64,000 nt of DNA from Mesorhizobium sp. (GCF_004963255.1 NZ_SUGA01000013.1:21736-85735), one strand, 5' to 3'; positions 1-9,610 are shown, numbered from the stretch's first letter. Numbers and translations are program-made. Notes: generated by a model from the sequence alone, not told the origin.

Positions 1-28
1 TCTCTCAATCCAACAGAAGCTGGCTTTG

Positions 29-1618
29 TTATAGAACTTTGTCACTCTGTTCAGATCGCACACGCGCCTTCAGCGTCCATCCCACGCCAGGCAGAATTCC
101 AAGGCGGACGTGGATGTAGACCGCTTGTGAAATGCTCCAAAAAATCAGCATCGCGCTTGTGCTGATAGCCGCCCCCACGACTCCATCCAGGGCTATGCCC
201 GCTATGCATCCCAAGATGTTGATGACTGCCGAAACAGCCATGAGCGTGGCGGCCGCGCGTTCGTGTCCTGCCATGGTCAGAAGTTGCTGCTGCGGCCCTG
301 CGGCGACCCCAATCAACTGTCCGACCACGAGAATTCGGGTCAGCTCCACACCGGAGGAAAATCCGCTGCCAAGCAAGTGAAAAATCGTCTCGGTGAACAT
401 CAGCAGAGGCATCGCCAGCGCCAGCCCCCCCGCGCAAGACAGAATCGTGGCTTTGGCAAAGACAGTCTGGAGCCTCGCCACGTCGTTGCGCGCTGAGAGG
501 CGCGCTATCGTGGGTGCGAACGCGCTGCTCACCGCAACTCGCGGCAGAGCAATGAGCATCGCCATATTCGCTGCGGCCGAGAATATGCCTGCATCCTTTA
601 CATAACCGTCCCATCCAAGCAGCATCACGGCTGTCCGGTTCATCAGGGTGTCGATGAAAACCATGATCACTATCGGGAGGAGGGAAGGCCACCATTCCCG
701 AAACGCATAGGCCGGCTTCCCGAAATTCAGTTCAACCGGCCAATGACGCCAGCTGGCAAAAGCTGTGATAGATGCCGCAACGGCGGAGGCAATGAACAAC
801 ATCCACATCACCGCCACGGCGTCCAGACGCCATGACGTCAGATACGCTGCCCCGCAGAGAAGCGTGAGGACAAGTCCGTCCCGCACGATCCGCTCAGGGA
901 GCAGGGCAGATATCAACGCCTCAAACGCGCGCACGAGACCCCCGCCGGCAAGATAGACGGTGACCAGGGGGAGCGTCGCCATGCCTATTAATAGACTGCC
1001 GGCGAGTTCCGGATCGAGTTCGTCGGCCTCTTGGGTGACAAGCAAGATGCCAACGAGCGAAATGACCAGCGCCGCGGCTATGCAGGCCTTTGCACCTAGC
1101 ATGATGAAACCCAGCGCCATCGGAGGCTGCTTGGTGGTTAGGTAGGTCGGCACGAACCGCATGACTGCCACGTGGAAGCCAAGCGTTGCGCCGTAAGACA
1201 ATAGCGCGATCCAGGCGAAGACATAGGCGTAGATGCCGTAGCTTGCCGGTCCGACCATCCGCGCAATGGCAACTTGAGTGACGAAGGTCAGGGCGGCGCC
1301 GGCCATGTAAATGAAGAACGCCCAAAGGCTCGCGTGCGAAAGCCGTTGGGTCAAACCGTGAGTGTCGCCAGGCGTTCTCGCACCCAGGTCAACGCTGCTG
1401 GCAGTGGCCGTCCCATTGACAGTCGCCAAGTCGAATTCCGCGGTCTCGGCAGGACCAAATATGGACATCCTCGGGGAATCCGGCTTTCCGAGAGAGGCCA
1501 CTGGCGGCGCTTCAGTAGCTATGCTTCCGGATCGCCCTGGCATTCTCTTTCCGATCTGTCCCCGCACGGCCTCTTGGCACACCAATTTGGCAGCGCCCTT
1601 CAACATCACGGTAGCCAT
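29..1618 (-). CDS. Wzx-type polysaccharide flippase (MATE/PST superfamily)
   Basis: A 529-residue polytopic membrane protein. After a hydrophilic N-terminal stretch of about 90 residues, many hydrophobic helices follow (for example ALTFVTQVAIARMVGPASYG around residues 107-126, whose variable-helix plus GPASYG pattern is typical of polysaccharide biosynthesis/Wzx proteins). Family knowledge: these proteins flip undecaprenyl-linked oligosaccharide units across the inner membrane. The setting next to acyltransferase, methyltransferase and sugar genes supports this role. The start is uncertain: internal Met codons at 1543 and 1468 would shorten the unusually long N-terminus. It is transcribed divergently from the methyltransferase at 1918. 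Confidence 0.85.
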   Translation of the reverse strand: MATVMLKGAAKLVCQEAVRGQIGKRMPGRSGSIATEAPPVASLGKPDSPRMSIFGPAETAEFDLATVNGTATASSVDLGARTPGDTHGLTQRLSHASLWAFFIYMAGAALTFVTQVAIARMVGPASYGIYAYVFAWIALLSYGATLGFHVAVMRFVPTYLTTKQPPMALGFIMLGAKACIAAALVISLVGILLVTQEADELDPELAGSLLIGMATLPLVTVYLAGGGLVRAFEALISALLPERIVRDGLVLTLLCGAAYLTSWRLDAVAVMWMLFIASAVAASITAFASWRHWPVELNFGKPAYAFREWWPSLLPIVIMVFIDTLMNRTAVMLLGWDGYVKDAGIFSAAANMAMLIALPRVAVSSAFAPTIARLSARNDVARLQTVFAKATILSCAGGLALAMPLLMFTETIFHLLGSGFSSGVELTRILVVGQLIGVAAGPQQQLLTMAGHERAAATLMAVSAVINILGCIAGIALDGVVGAAISTSAMLIFWSISQAVYIHVRLGILPGVGWTLKARVRSEQSDKVL

Positions 1619-1917
1619 AAGTGATCGCCAGTCGTCATCCGTTCGGGGGATGCGTCGGGCACACCCATCTGGAAGTTTACCCCCGCGAAAGTGTCGATCT
1701 TGTCGGCCACGTCAGCATGGGTTTGATGGACATTGCATATCAAAATCTCGGTCCGGATTGGCCGAGCGTTTACTCACGGGGCCGTCAAACAAAGTTGGGT
1801 CGGAGCGACCTGCCCGCAAGAGTTTCGACCACGCCGAACCCACAAGAACCGGGGTCATAGTCGGCAGACTTAATCGGCAAGGATGCCTTGCCGCCAAAAA
1901 GCAAAGGCTGTGCTTCA

Positions 1918-2712
1918 ATGAACGTATTGGACAGAAAATTCCGGCCGGGCCTGAATGGGAGCCGGCGAATGAGCGAGGATCACGAAGCGGGTGAGACTGC
2001 AGGAGCAATCCTCGCGGAGCCGGTCAATTACGATGCCGATGTCGCGGCCTACGAACTCGCGACCAAACCCAGATATCAAAACCTTGGTTTTGCGGAGCGA
2101 TATCTAGCGGGGTATGCCGGACGCCTGAAGCTGTCCACCTTTGCGTCCTACGTCATCGCACGACGGGAGCAGAACTGCATCGCCAAGGCGCTGGAGACCT
2201 GTTCTCCACTGCCGTCTCAGATACTGGATATTCCCTGCGGAACCGGAAAGCTCGCTGACGTGCTTATCCGGCACAACTGCCAGGTCATGGCTGCTGACAT
2301 TTCCATGGAAATGATGGCCTTGGCTAAGACCGCATATGAGGGCCGACCTGGGTTCCAGGGTTTCGTACGATGCGATGTAACGCAGTTGCCAATGGCCAAT
2401 GAAAGCTTCGATACGGTGATCTGCCTTCGACTGATCCATCTCATTCCGCCGCATCTCAGGCGCAAGATCATCAATGAACTGGCGCGCGTTACGAGTCGCC
2501 GCCTCATCGTCTCTTACGGCCTGGCTTCCCGATTTCAGAGAATACGACTAAAACTGCGGAATTCGATCACGGGCAGAGTTTCCGCGCCCCATCCAGTCGA
2601 TTTCAGTGTCGCCCGGGAAGATTTCTCGCAGGCTGGCCTCAAGCTCGTCAGATCGTTCAGTATCCTTCCGCTCCTGTCGTGCGAGCAGGTCTTCGTCCTT
2701 GAAAAGGCATAG
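1918..2712 (+). CDS. Class I SAM-dependent methyltransferase
   Basis: About 264 residues. The SAM-binding motif I is DIPCGTGKLADVL, followed by an acidic residue at the end of strand 2 (MAADIS) and a post-motif FDTVICLRLIHL, all typical of the Methyltransf_11/25 group. The substrate cannot be read from sequence; a sugar or lipid intermediate is the contextual guess. An upstream TTG at 1888 is possible, but ATG 1918 has AAGG upstream and ATG 1969 has GGGAG at 7 nt, so the true start may be either. The next gene, an acyltransferase, starts 44 bp after the stop, suggesting co-transcription. Confidence 0.8.
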   Translation: MNVLDRKFRPGLNGSRRMSEDHEAGETAGAILAEPVNYDADVAAYELATKPRYQNLGFAERYLAGYAGRLKLSTFASYVIARREQNCIAKALETCSPLPSQILDIPCGTGKLADVLIRHNCQVMAADISMEMMALAKTAYEGRPGFQGFVRCDVTQLPMANESFDTVICLRLIHLIPPHLRRKIINELARVTSRRLIVSYGLASRFQRIRLKLRNSITGRVSAPHPVDFSVAREDFSQAGLKLVRSFSILPLLSCEQVFVLEKA

Positions 2713-2756
2713 CCCCGGAGCTCGACTGATCGTCGAGCGCGGGGCGGGAGCTGATT

Positions 2757-3866
2757 ATGGCGTCCATTGGCAAGGTAGGCACTTCGCGGATGACATCGCT
2801 CGACCTGCTCAGGTTGATGGCAGCTCTGGCAGTGATGCTTTACCACTATCTTTTCCGCGGCGCGATCGCTGGAAATCTCGATGTCAGCTACCCTTATGCA
2901 GCACCTTACGCCATCTATGGCAACCTCGGGGTCAATCTCTTTTTTTTGATCAGCGGGTTCGTCATTGCCTGGTCCGCCGAAGGCCGAACCTGGCAAGAAT
3001 TCGCTGTCGCGCGCTTCGCTAGGCTTTATCCCGGGTTTCTCGTCTGCATGACGGCTACGTTCCTTTTTCTGGTTGTTGCCAAGGATCAGCGGCTGCCGAC
3101 CGACGCTGCGACCTATATCGCCAATCTGACAATGTTCGCTCGAATTTTCGGCCGGCAGTCCATGGACGGCGTCTACTGGTCGATCATGGTCGAAATTCTA
3201 TTCTATGGCTGGGTCGCGATGCTGATGTTGGCGGGCGCCTTTCAGCGCTGGAAATTGCTGATCGTAGCTATGTGGCTGGCCGTCGCGGCAGGCAACGAAC
3301 TCGTGTTCGCAAACCCGGCGATACGCCTTCTTTTCATCACGGATTATGCGCCCTTCTTCGCGGGAGGCATCCTGGCCGAAGACCTGGTTGCAAGGGGACG
3401 TTCTCCCGCAGCGCTCCTGCTTTTTGCTGCCGCGTTGCTGCTGTCCTACAAGACCATGGTTCTTCCCCAAGCCTGGATGCAGGAGCACTATGGCGTCTCG
3501 CTTTCGCCCGCTGATCTCGTTGTCGCCAATACAGTGGTCTTTGGGATATTTGTCTGCGCCGTGTCGTTCGGCAGAATCATAAGGCCGTCAAAGCTTATTG
3601 TAATGCTCGGCGGACTTACTTATCCACTATACCTTTTGCATCAGTATATTGGCTATATTTCATTGAATGCGCTCGCTCCCTATGTTGGGAAGAATGTTGC
3701 TTTTCTTGTCGTGTCAGGTGGGGTCCTGCTTGCCTCCTTTCTTGTCTGTCGCTTCATCGAAACGCCGGTGCGCAGGCCAATTGTCCGCGCCCTGACGCCT
3801 TGGGTTTATCGGCTCGCGCCAGCGGCGCAGCAAGTAGGGCCGACCTCGCACACACTGACCTCATAA
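2757..3866 (+). CDS. Acyltransferase family 3 (OafA/NodX/ExoZ-like) membrane protein
   Basis: A 369-residue membrane protein. The N-terminal SLDLLRLMAALAVMLYHY carries the conserved R and H of acyltransferase-3 proteins. GVNLFFLISGFVIAWS and the FARLYPGFLV stretch match the family, and about ten hydrophobic segments follow. Known members O-acetylate or otherwise acylate exported polysaccharides, LPS or Nod factors at the inner membrane. Here it probably acylates the polysaccharide made by the surrounding genes. ATG 2757 lies 7 nt after a GGGAG ribosome-binding site. The length is normal for the family. Confidence 0.9.
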   Translation: MASIGKVGTSRMTSLDLLRLMAALAVMLYHYLFRGAIAGNLDVSYPYAAPYAIYGNLGVNLFFLISGFVIAWSAEGRTWQEFAVARFARLYPGFLVCMTATFLFLVVAKDQRLPTDAATYIANLTMFARIFGRQSMDGVYWSIMVEILFYGWVAMLMLAGAFQRWKLLIVAMWLAVAAGNELVFANPAIRLLFITDYAPFFAGGILAEDLVARGRSPAALLLFAAALLLSYKTMVLPQAWMQEHYGVSLSPADLVVANTVVFGIFVCAVSFGRIIRPSKLIVMLGGLTYPLYLLHQYIGYISLNALAPYVGKNVAFLVVSGGVLLASFLVCRFIETPVRRPIVRALTPWVYRLAPAAQQVGPTSHTLTS

Positions 3867-4159
3867 TCACATGCCTGGGGAGGACCTTTACGTCGCGGCT
3901 GATATGCGGAGTGTCGGCAGGATGAGGTGATCACCGTTGAGGTATGATAAGCAGAACCTGCCGGACATGATGCAGGTACGGCCTTCTTTCAATGCGTAGC
4001 GCTTCAACGCTTGGTGCTCCGCCGTCTGCGATACGTGCGCGCCACCCTGCCGGGCGATCAAGAAATCTCTCACCAGCCGACCGTTTTTGATTTGGCGCTA
4101 ATTTAGACCTCCAATAGGTAGGGTGTAGGGGCTTTGTCGAACAGCTGAAGGAAATGCGC

Positions 4160-5650
4160 ATGGCCACTCTCCACTACACGTCTGGCGGATCGGGCGCCGA
4201 CATTGCGACAGCGGGATTCAACTTGGCCGACGTATCATCTGTCGACCAGCTCAATGCCCTACCTGCCGGTATGAAGGGACTGGTCTGGCTGGGCGAGACG
4301 AACGGGACCACCGCATCCTTTATCCAGAAGGTCACGCCTTTCATCGGCAACCCGAAGGTGTTCGGCTTCTTCCTAGTTGATGAGCCGGACCCCACCGGCA
4401 AATGGGGCACTTATGCCAGTGCTGAAAATCTAAAGGCGGAATCGGACTGGATCCACTCCCATCTGCCCGGCACCAAAACCTATATAACGATGATGAGTTT
4501 GGGCACCTCTGCGAACCCCGACTTTTCGAACACATACAACCCCGCCAACACGCATATCGATTATTTCGGGGTGGATGCCTATCCGGTGCGCACCGGCGGC
4601 GTGATCGACTACAACATGATCGACCGCTATGTCGCTGCCGCCAAGGCGGCGGGCATCCCGGTGAGCCAGATGATCCCAGGCTACCAGGCATTTGGCGGCG
4701 GCAACTACAATACCGACACAGGTGGAAAATACGTCGTTCCCACTGCCGCGCAGGAACAGACCATCATAGACCATTTTGCCAAGCTGGTTCCATCACCTGC
4801 CTTCGATTACGCATATGCTTGGGGCTCTCAACAGGGCGACACCGCGCTTGGTCAATCACCGGCGCTTAAGGCGTTTTTCCTTCAGCACAACAAAAGCGTG
4901 GACAATCTGGACCACTCCGGCGATGCGCCTGCGCCCACCACAACGCCTCCGGTTATTTCCACGCCGTCGACCAGCGCTCCATCCACCGTCACGTCGCCCA
5001 GTCATCACGTGTTCAATGGCACCGGGAGTGCGGATGTAATTCATGGCACCACCGGCGCAGACACCATGATTGGCTACGGATACAACGACACCTATTACGT
5101 CAACAACGCTGGCGACAAGGTGGTTGAGCTCGCCGGTAGTGGCCGCGATACCGTGCTTGCATCAGTGACCTATGCACTCTCGACTGGATCGGCGATCGAG
5201 CGTCTCGCAACAACCAATCCATCCGGAACGGCCGCAATCGACCTGACGGGGAATGAGTTCTCCCAGACCGTAACTGGCAACGCAGGCAACAATGTCATCA
5301 ACGGCCGCGGCGGGCACGACATCTTGCGGGGAGGGGGTGGGAACGACGTTTTCGTCTTCGATTCGGTGCTCAAGACCGGTGATGTCGCCAAGGTCGCCGA
5401 TTTCAGTGTGATCCACGACAAGATCCAGCTCGACCACAACGTTTTCACGGGTCTCCATGTGGGCCCTCTAGCAGCAGGACAGTTTCACGTGGGCGCGAGT
5501 GCACATGACAGCACCGATCACATTATTTACAACAGCTCGACCGGAGCCCTTTATTTCGACAGCGATGGGATCGGCGGTGCACATCAAATTCAGTTTGCCG
5601 CCCTTTCGCATCATTTGCCCTTGACAGCATCGTCGTTCACCGTGGCGTGA
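4160..5650 (+). CDS. RTX protein with TIM-barrel glycosidase-like N-terminal domain
   Basis: About 496 residues with no N-terminal signal peptide. Residues 1-250 look like a glycosidase-type barrel: a VFGFFLVDEPDP strand with an acidic pair, THIDYFGVDAYPVR, and a late FDYAYAWGSQ strand. A Thr/Pro/Ser-rich linker near residues 260-280 follows. The C-terminal half has Gly/Asp/Asn RTX repeats (GNNVINGRGGHDILRGGGGN) and a type I secretion-like tail. Together these suggest calcium-dependent export by an ABC exporter, as for rhizobial EPS glycanases such as PlyA/ExsH, though the catalytic domain here is not obviously of their family. AAGGA lies 7 nt before ATG 4160; an ATG at 4154 is the alternative. 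Confidence 0.75.
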   Translation: MATLHYTSGGSGADIATAGFNLADVSSVDQLNALPAGMKGLVWLGETNGTTASFIQKVTPFIGNPKVFGFFLVDEPDPTGKWGTYASAENLKAESDWIHSHLPGTKTYITMMSLGTSANPDFSNTYNPANTHIDYFGVDAYPVRTGGVIDYNMIDRYVAAAKAAGIPVSQMIPGYQAFGGGNYNTDTGGKYVVPTAAQEQTIIDHFAKLVPSPAFDYAYAWGSQQGDTALGQSPALKAFFLQHNKSVDNLDHSGDAPAPTTTPPVISTPSTSAPSTVTSPSHHVFNGTGSADVIHGTTGADTMIGYGYNDTYYVNNAGDKVVELAGSGRDTVLASVTYALSTGSAIERLATTNPSGTAAIDLTGNEFSQTVTGNAGNNVINGRGGHDILRGGGGNDVFVFDSVLKTGDVAKVADFSVIHDKIQLDHNVFTGLHVGPLAAGQFHVGASAHDSTDHIIYNSSTGALYFDSDGIGGAHQIQFAALSHHLPLTASSFTVA

Positions 5651-5715
5651 GCACGGAAATCTTTTATGCTCTGTTCACGATGTGAATGCCGTGCAGATCC
5701 GCAAAAAGAAGCTAC

Positions 5716-5757
5716 CTCAATGAGGCTCGACTTTGCGTCGATCCAAGCCTCATTGAG
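5716..5757. terminator. Perfect 12-bp inverted repeat between convergent genes
   Basis: CTCAATGAGGCT at 5716-5727 pairs perfectly with AGCCTCATTGAG at 5746-5757 across an 18-nt spacer. It lies between the ends of the RTX gene (plus) and the LuxR gene (minus), where a bidirectional transcription stop is expected. No run of T follows, so a protein-binding operator is an alternative. Confidence 0.4.
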
Positions 5758-5827
5758 ATCATGTCTGGGCGGTGATCCCTGAACTGGCGGCGAACTGCGA
5801 AAACCAGCGCTGCCGGACCGTTGGACA

Positions 5828-6526
5828 CTACGGCAGCACAGATATGCGCCCTAAAAGGGCAACCAATTCCGCCTGACGCCTCGTTTCTGTTTTGGCGAAC
5901 AGCGACGCGAGTTGGGTGCGGATAGTGGTTCGGCTCAGCCTGCTGCGCTCGGCAATTGTCAAGGGTGCATCGCCGCTCGCCAAACGCAATGCCAAATGCG
6001 TCTCGGCACCGGTCAATCCAAACATCTTTCGTAGGGTCTCTGGATTGGGGCCAGTCCTCGGCTGGCGATCGAGGAGCGCCACCAGGATCGACCCATCAGG
6101 AGTGACGGCGCCTTCCTCGCTCACGATGATCGGCCGATCGCCAGGGTTGCGAATGACGATCCAGGAAAGCGATCCGGCAGCAAAATGAGCCGGCACGCCA
6201 GCTATCAGGCTCCTCAGGGCTGCCGTCAGATCGCTGCGCGGATCAAGGGACTCGTCGCAGGCCCGCAGGATGGTTTCGGCGGCCGCGTTCCACTCAAGTA
6301 CTCTTCTTGCCTCACTCAGCACAAGCCACCCGCACCCCATGCGTTCAAGCATGCCGGTCGCCGAATCGAGCGACGGCCGCGCGCATGTGCTGCCCGTTAT
6401 TGACCTTGCCGTGGTGCGAGGGACGCGTCGAGCGGGGTTGGTCGCTGCTCTGCCCCCGAAGCGGACCGGCGCCACCCCAGGCGCCGCGATCGATCCCATG
6501 CCGCTTTGCCCGCTATTCAGACCCAT
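5828..6526 (-). CDS. LuxR-type helix-turn-helix transcriptional regulator
   Basis: A 232-residue protein with a C-terminal LuxR/GerE HTH: LTGAETHLALRLASGDAPLT then RSRLSRTTIRTQLASLFAKT, with the usual spacing, although the first helix is atypical for the family. The middle region resembles a PAS-like sensor fold (GWLVLSEARRVLEWN) but I see no known ligand motif. Start ATG 6526 has a strong GGAGG 8 nt upstream; an in-frame TTG at 6565 is less likely. It is divergent from the histidine kinase at 6730 and convergent with the RTX gene, so it may control the polysaccharide or RTX genes. The target is unknown. Confidence 0.8.
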   Translation of the reverse strand: MGLNSGQSGMGSIAAPGVAPVRFGGRAATNPARRVPRTTARSITGSTCARPSLDSATGMLERMGCGWLVLSEARRVLEWNAAAETILRACDESLDPRSDLTAALRSLIAGVPAHFAAGSLSWIVIRNPGDRPIIVSEEGAVTPDGSILVALLDRQPRTGPNPETLRKMFGLTGAETHLALRLASGDAPLTIAERSRLSRTTIRTQLASLFAKTETRRQAELVALLGRISVLP

Positions 6527-6729
6527 GGATAGTTCCTCCTCGTCGTTATTCCCTATCTCGCCCAAGGGCGATATAGCCGGCTTAATAAAGCCTCGATTTC
6601 GTTCGATGGGAAAGCTGGCAAGCGAACTACGTGCACGCTCTCCGGTCTAACCTCGACGGATTAGGCCAAAAGGTGTAGCTAGGTCCGCAGGAGGTTGCCG
6701 AGGAGGTCCAAATTCTGTCGCCGACACGC

Positions 6730-8406
6730 TTGGCGTCGACGGCTGTTGTGGTCGCTACGCTGCTCTTTGAGTTTGGCATTTCTCACGCGGGTGGCACAGA
6801 CCTGGCCTTCCTCGAATTTGTGCCCGCCATCGTTGTCATCGCGTTCCTTGAAGATCGAAGGATCGCAGCCGCAGCAACTTTGTTGCTGGCCGCCGCCGGG
6901 CTTGGCGCAAGACTGATCATCAAGCATCAGCCTCTTGCCGATGAGTTGGCACGCGCCATCCTGCTCGTGCTTTCCGGTGGAATGATTGCGATGCTTTTCG
7001 ATCGATCCCGTCAGGGCTTGCGGGCCGCGATGGACGTCAAGCTCGCTGCTGTCGAAGCTGCGGAGTCGCGTTACCGCCGGGCCTTCGAGCGAGCCGCGCT
7101 GGGCTTTGCAACCGCCAGTGACCGCGGAGAACTGCTGGGGGTGAACAAACGCCTCGGTGTTCTTCTCGGCTACGGCCAAAATGATCTTGTCGGGAAGCGC
7201 TTGGATGAGCTTGTCCATCAGGACGATCGTGCGCTGCTGGAGAATTCGCTCAACGCCTTGAGGTCCCAAGCGCCCTGGTTCGGTTCGGAAATTCGCCTGA
7301 CCCGAAGCGACGGCAGCACGCTCTGGGCCTCGGTAACGCTTTCTCTTTCCGCCTCGGACGCGATCCCGGCAGACAGCCTTTTTGTGGTAGTGGACGACAT
7401 AACCGAACGCAGAGCGGCCGAGGAGGCGCTTAGAGCCCAAAACGAATGGCTCGACCTCGCGTTGTCGGCCGGTCGACTGGGCACTTGGCGAATAGAGTAC
7501 GACAAAAGCGTCATCGCAGGCTCGCGTCAGTTCTGGGACATTCTTGGCTTGTCCCCGGCCGCGTCCCGCCCGCTGTCCGATCTGTCATCCATCGTCCACC
7601 CAGCGGACTGGGGCAAGCTGGCATCGCCTCCAGGAAAGGTGCGGCCGGGAGCCAATTACGACGTCGAGATTCGTATACAGCGCGGGGACGGCCAGGTCCG
7701 TTGGGTCGCCTTGCGGGGCCGCGAAGAAGACCAAGGCGGCCGTGACCAGCGTATCGGGATCGCCGCAGACCTGACAGAGCGCCGCCAAACCACGCTGCTG
7801 CGAGCCGCGGTAAGACGCCAAGAAAAGTTGATGCAGGAGCAGCGCCACCGGTTCAGCAATCTGTTTCCCGTCATCACGGCGATAGTGAAGATGCTGGGCG
7901 CGCCTGACGGCGACGTCGACAAATTCAAGGCAACGCTGATTGACCGAATTCGGGCGCTCGAGGCGACGCATATGCTGCTGACGAACAGCGCCGGTGGATC
8001 GACGATTCGTGATCTGGTCGGTCAGGAACTAGGGCCATTCTTGCAAGGCGGCAAAGCGACAATCACGGGGGCCGACATCAAGATTTCAGGCGGCGCAGCG
8101 GAGAGTTTTGCCATGATCATTCACGAACTCACCACCAATTCGATCAAACATGGGGTGCTGGGCGACCCTGCGGGCGCGGTTGAGGTGCGCTGGGATTTCA
8201 ACTCAGCCGAGACTGGCGCCGACATTGTTTTTGAATGGATAGAGACGGGCCGCCGGCGCGCGGCTCCGATCACGCGCCAAGGCTTCGGATCAATGGTCCT
8301 GGGGGTTGATGGAACGCCCCTGGTCGGACATTCCTCGCAGTTCCAGGTTCGGGAGGACGGGTTCCGATATTCGCTTCGAATGTCGTCCAAGGAAGTTCAA
8401 GCCTAG
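6730..8406 (+). CDS. PAS-domain HWE-family sensor histidine kinase
   Basis: About 558 residues. Three or four hydrophobic segments occupy residues 1-90, followed by two PAS/PAC-like domains (YRRAFERAALGFATASDRG and LALSAGRLGTWRIEY, each ending in a DDITERR or ADLTERRQ linker). The kinase core has the phospho-acceptor box QEQRHRFSNLF, the N-box HELTTNSIKHG and the WIE motif of HWE kinases. The start is not standard: TTG 6730 is used here, but AGGAGGT at 6701 lies 8 nt before an in-frame CTG at 6715, and a stop at 6676 bounds the frame. It ends 1 bp from the end of the convergent response-regulator gene, a likely partner. Confidence 0.85.
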   Translation: MASTAVVVATLLFEFGISHAGGTDLAFLEFVPAIVVIAFLEDRRIAAAATLLLAAAGLGARLIIKHQPLADELARAILLVLSGGMIAMLFDRSRQGLRAAMDVKLAAVEAAESRYRRAFERAALGFATASDRGELLGVNKRLGVLLGYGQNDLVGKRLDELVHQDDRALLENSLNALRSQAPWFGSEIRLTRSDGSTLWASVTLSLSASDAIPADSLFVVVDDITERRAAEEALRAQNEWLDLALSAGRLGTWRIEYDKSVIAGSRQFWDILGLSPAASRPLSDLSSIVHPADWGKLASPPGKVRPGANYDVEIRIQRGDGQVRWVALRGREEDQGGRDQRIGIAADLTERRQTTLLRAAVRRQEKLMQEQRHRFSNLFPVITAIVKMLGAPDGDVDKFKATLIDRIRALEATHMLLTNSAGGSTIRDLVGQELGPFLQGGKATITGADIKISGGAAESFAMIIHELTTNSIKHGVLGDPAGAVEVRWDFNSAETGADIVFEWIETGRRRAAPITRQGFGSMVLGVDGTPLVGHSSQFQVREDGFRYSLRMSSKEVQA

Positions 8407-8407
8407 C

Positions 8408-9064
8408 TTACACCGAGCCGAGCCATGTCTTTATCAGAACTGCCGCTTCCGTTCGGTTTCGAACCCCCAATTCCCGCATGATTGCCGCAACATGTATCTT
8501 CGTCGTAGCCTCGGCGATATCGAGATCTCGCGCTATTTCCTTGTTGGAGTACCCCTCCGCCATCAGCCGCAGCACATCCTTTTGCCGAGGTGTGAGCCTT
8601 TCAAGAGAGCCACCGCCGGCGTTGCTGCCGCCATAGCGGACATCGATGGGTTGCTGGTGACTGCCTGGTCGCGATAGGAGCGCCGGTACATAAATACGAC
8701 CCGAAAGGATTTCCTTCACAGCCAGCACGACTTCCTCATCACTTTGCGACTTCACGATATAGCCGTGCAGGCCGACATTGAGGGCGGTCAGAATCTCCGA
8801 GCGCGAATCGTTGCCGGAAACTATCGCAAACCGAGTGTTCGGGTAGGCCACCAGGACATCCCCCAGCACGTCCTGGGTGAAAAGACCCGGCATGTTCAGA
8901 TCGAGCATCGCGAGGTTGACGCACTCCTGCTCGGCCAGAAGGCTAACAACCGCGTCAAAACACGTAGCTTCCAGTATCTCCGCGTCTTCGATGCCAGCGC
9001 TCAGCGCCAACCTTAAGCCACGTCTGTAAAGCCCGTGATCATCGGCAATGACAATCTTGTACAT
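8408..9064 (-). CDS. NarL/FixJ-type response regulator
   Basis: A 218-residue protein. The receiver domain begins MYKIVIADDHGLYRRGL, giving the acidic pair, with phospho-acceptor Asp in LAMLDLNMPGL and the conserved Lys in GYIVKSQS. The C-terminal LuxR HTH is LTPRQKDVLRLMAEGYSNKEIA then DLDIAEATTKIHVAAIMRELGV. ATG 9064 directly precedes the receiver; longer open sequence upstream is out of character. It lies tail-to-tail with the HWE kinase, so the pair probably forms a two-component system. Targets are unknown. Confidence 0.9.
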   Translation of the reverse strand: MYKIVIADDHGLYRRGLRLALSAGIEDAEILEATCFDAVVSLLAEQECVNLAMLDLNMPGLFTQDVLGDVLVAYPNTRFAIVSGNDSRSEILTALNVGLHGYIVKSQSDEEVVLAVKEILSGRIYVPALLSRPGSHQQPIDVRYGGSNAGGGSLERLTPRQKDVLRLMAEGYSNKEIARDLDIAEATTKIHVAAIMRELGVRNRTEAAVLIKTWLGSV

Positions 9065-9610
9065 ATTACCCCAACGCACACACACTTCCGCACATCGGGG
9101 CTTCAATGCCAATCGATCGCAGCGATATCGGGCGCGATACTGCTGCCACCGAACTGCTACCCACGGTTGGTCTATCCCCAACGATGCGCAAACGCAGGTT
9201 TGATTATGCACCTCTAATGCATTCGTCGGCAAGAACAAAAGCTACCTTGTGTTAACCATGCCGCAGAGGAGGCCGTAATGCCGAGCCCGGTCATGCCGGG
9301 GTGGGGCCAGGCGCTTGCCTCCGGTCCGTGTTTTTCTGTCATTCTGCAGGTGCCGGTTGCAGCCGCTCGAGCTCAAAGACCCGCGCCTATTCCAGTCGTC
9401 CTGGTGGCCACCATCCGGCCGCCAACGAAAAAGGACATCAGACCGGCCACGCTTCCTTTTGAACGACACGGGGCCGAGCGGAAGTGCGGCACTTCTGTGA
9501 AGCACTCGACTATCTGTAGCGCGCCAATGAAAGCGGCTGCCCCCCAAAGGCGCAGGTCCTGCGAGGGATCAGGCTAGGAAGCGAAAGAAGGCCGGCGTGC
9601 GAGGAGTACA
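9065..9610. other. Intergenic stretch, no supported gene
   Basis: These 546 bases lie upstream of the response regulator and downstream of the methyltransferase gene. Short open frames exist on both strands, but none has a credible ribosome-binding site, domain or codon pattern. A minus-strand frame around 9400-9570 reads somewhat protein-like and could be a decayed fragment, but I cannot name it. Confidence 0.5.

Noticed and set aside
9242..9577. About 100-codon frames on both strands after the response regulator
   Set aside because: No ribosome site, domain or consistent codon pattern; the two strands overlap each other.
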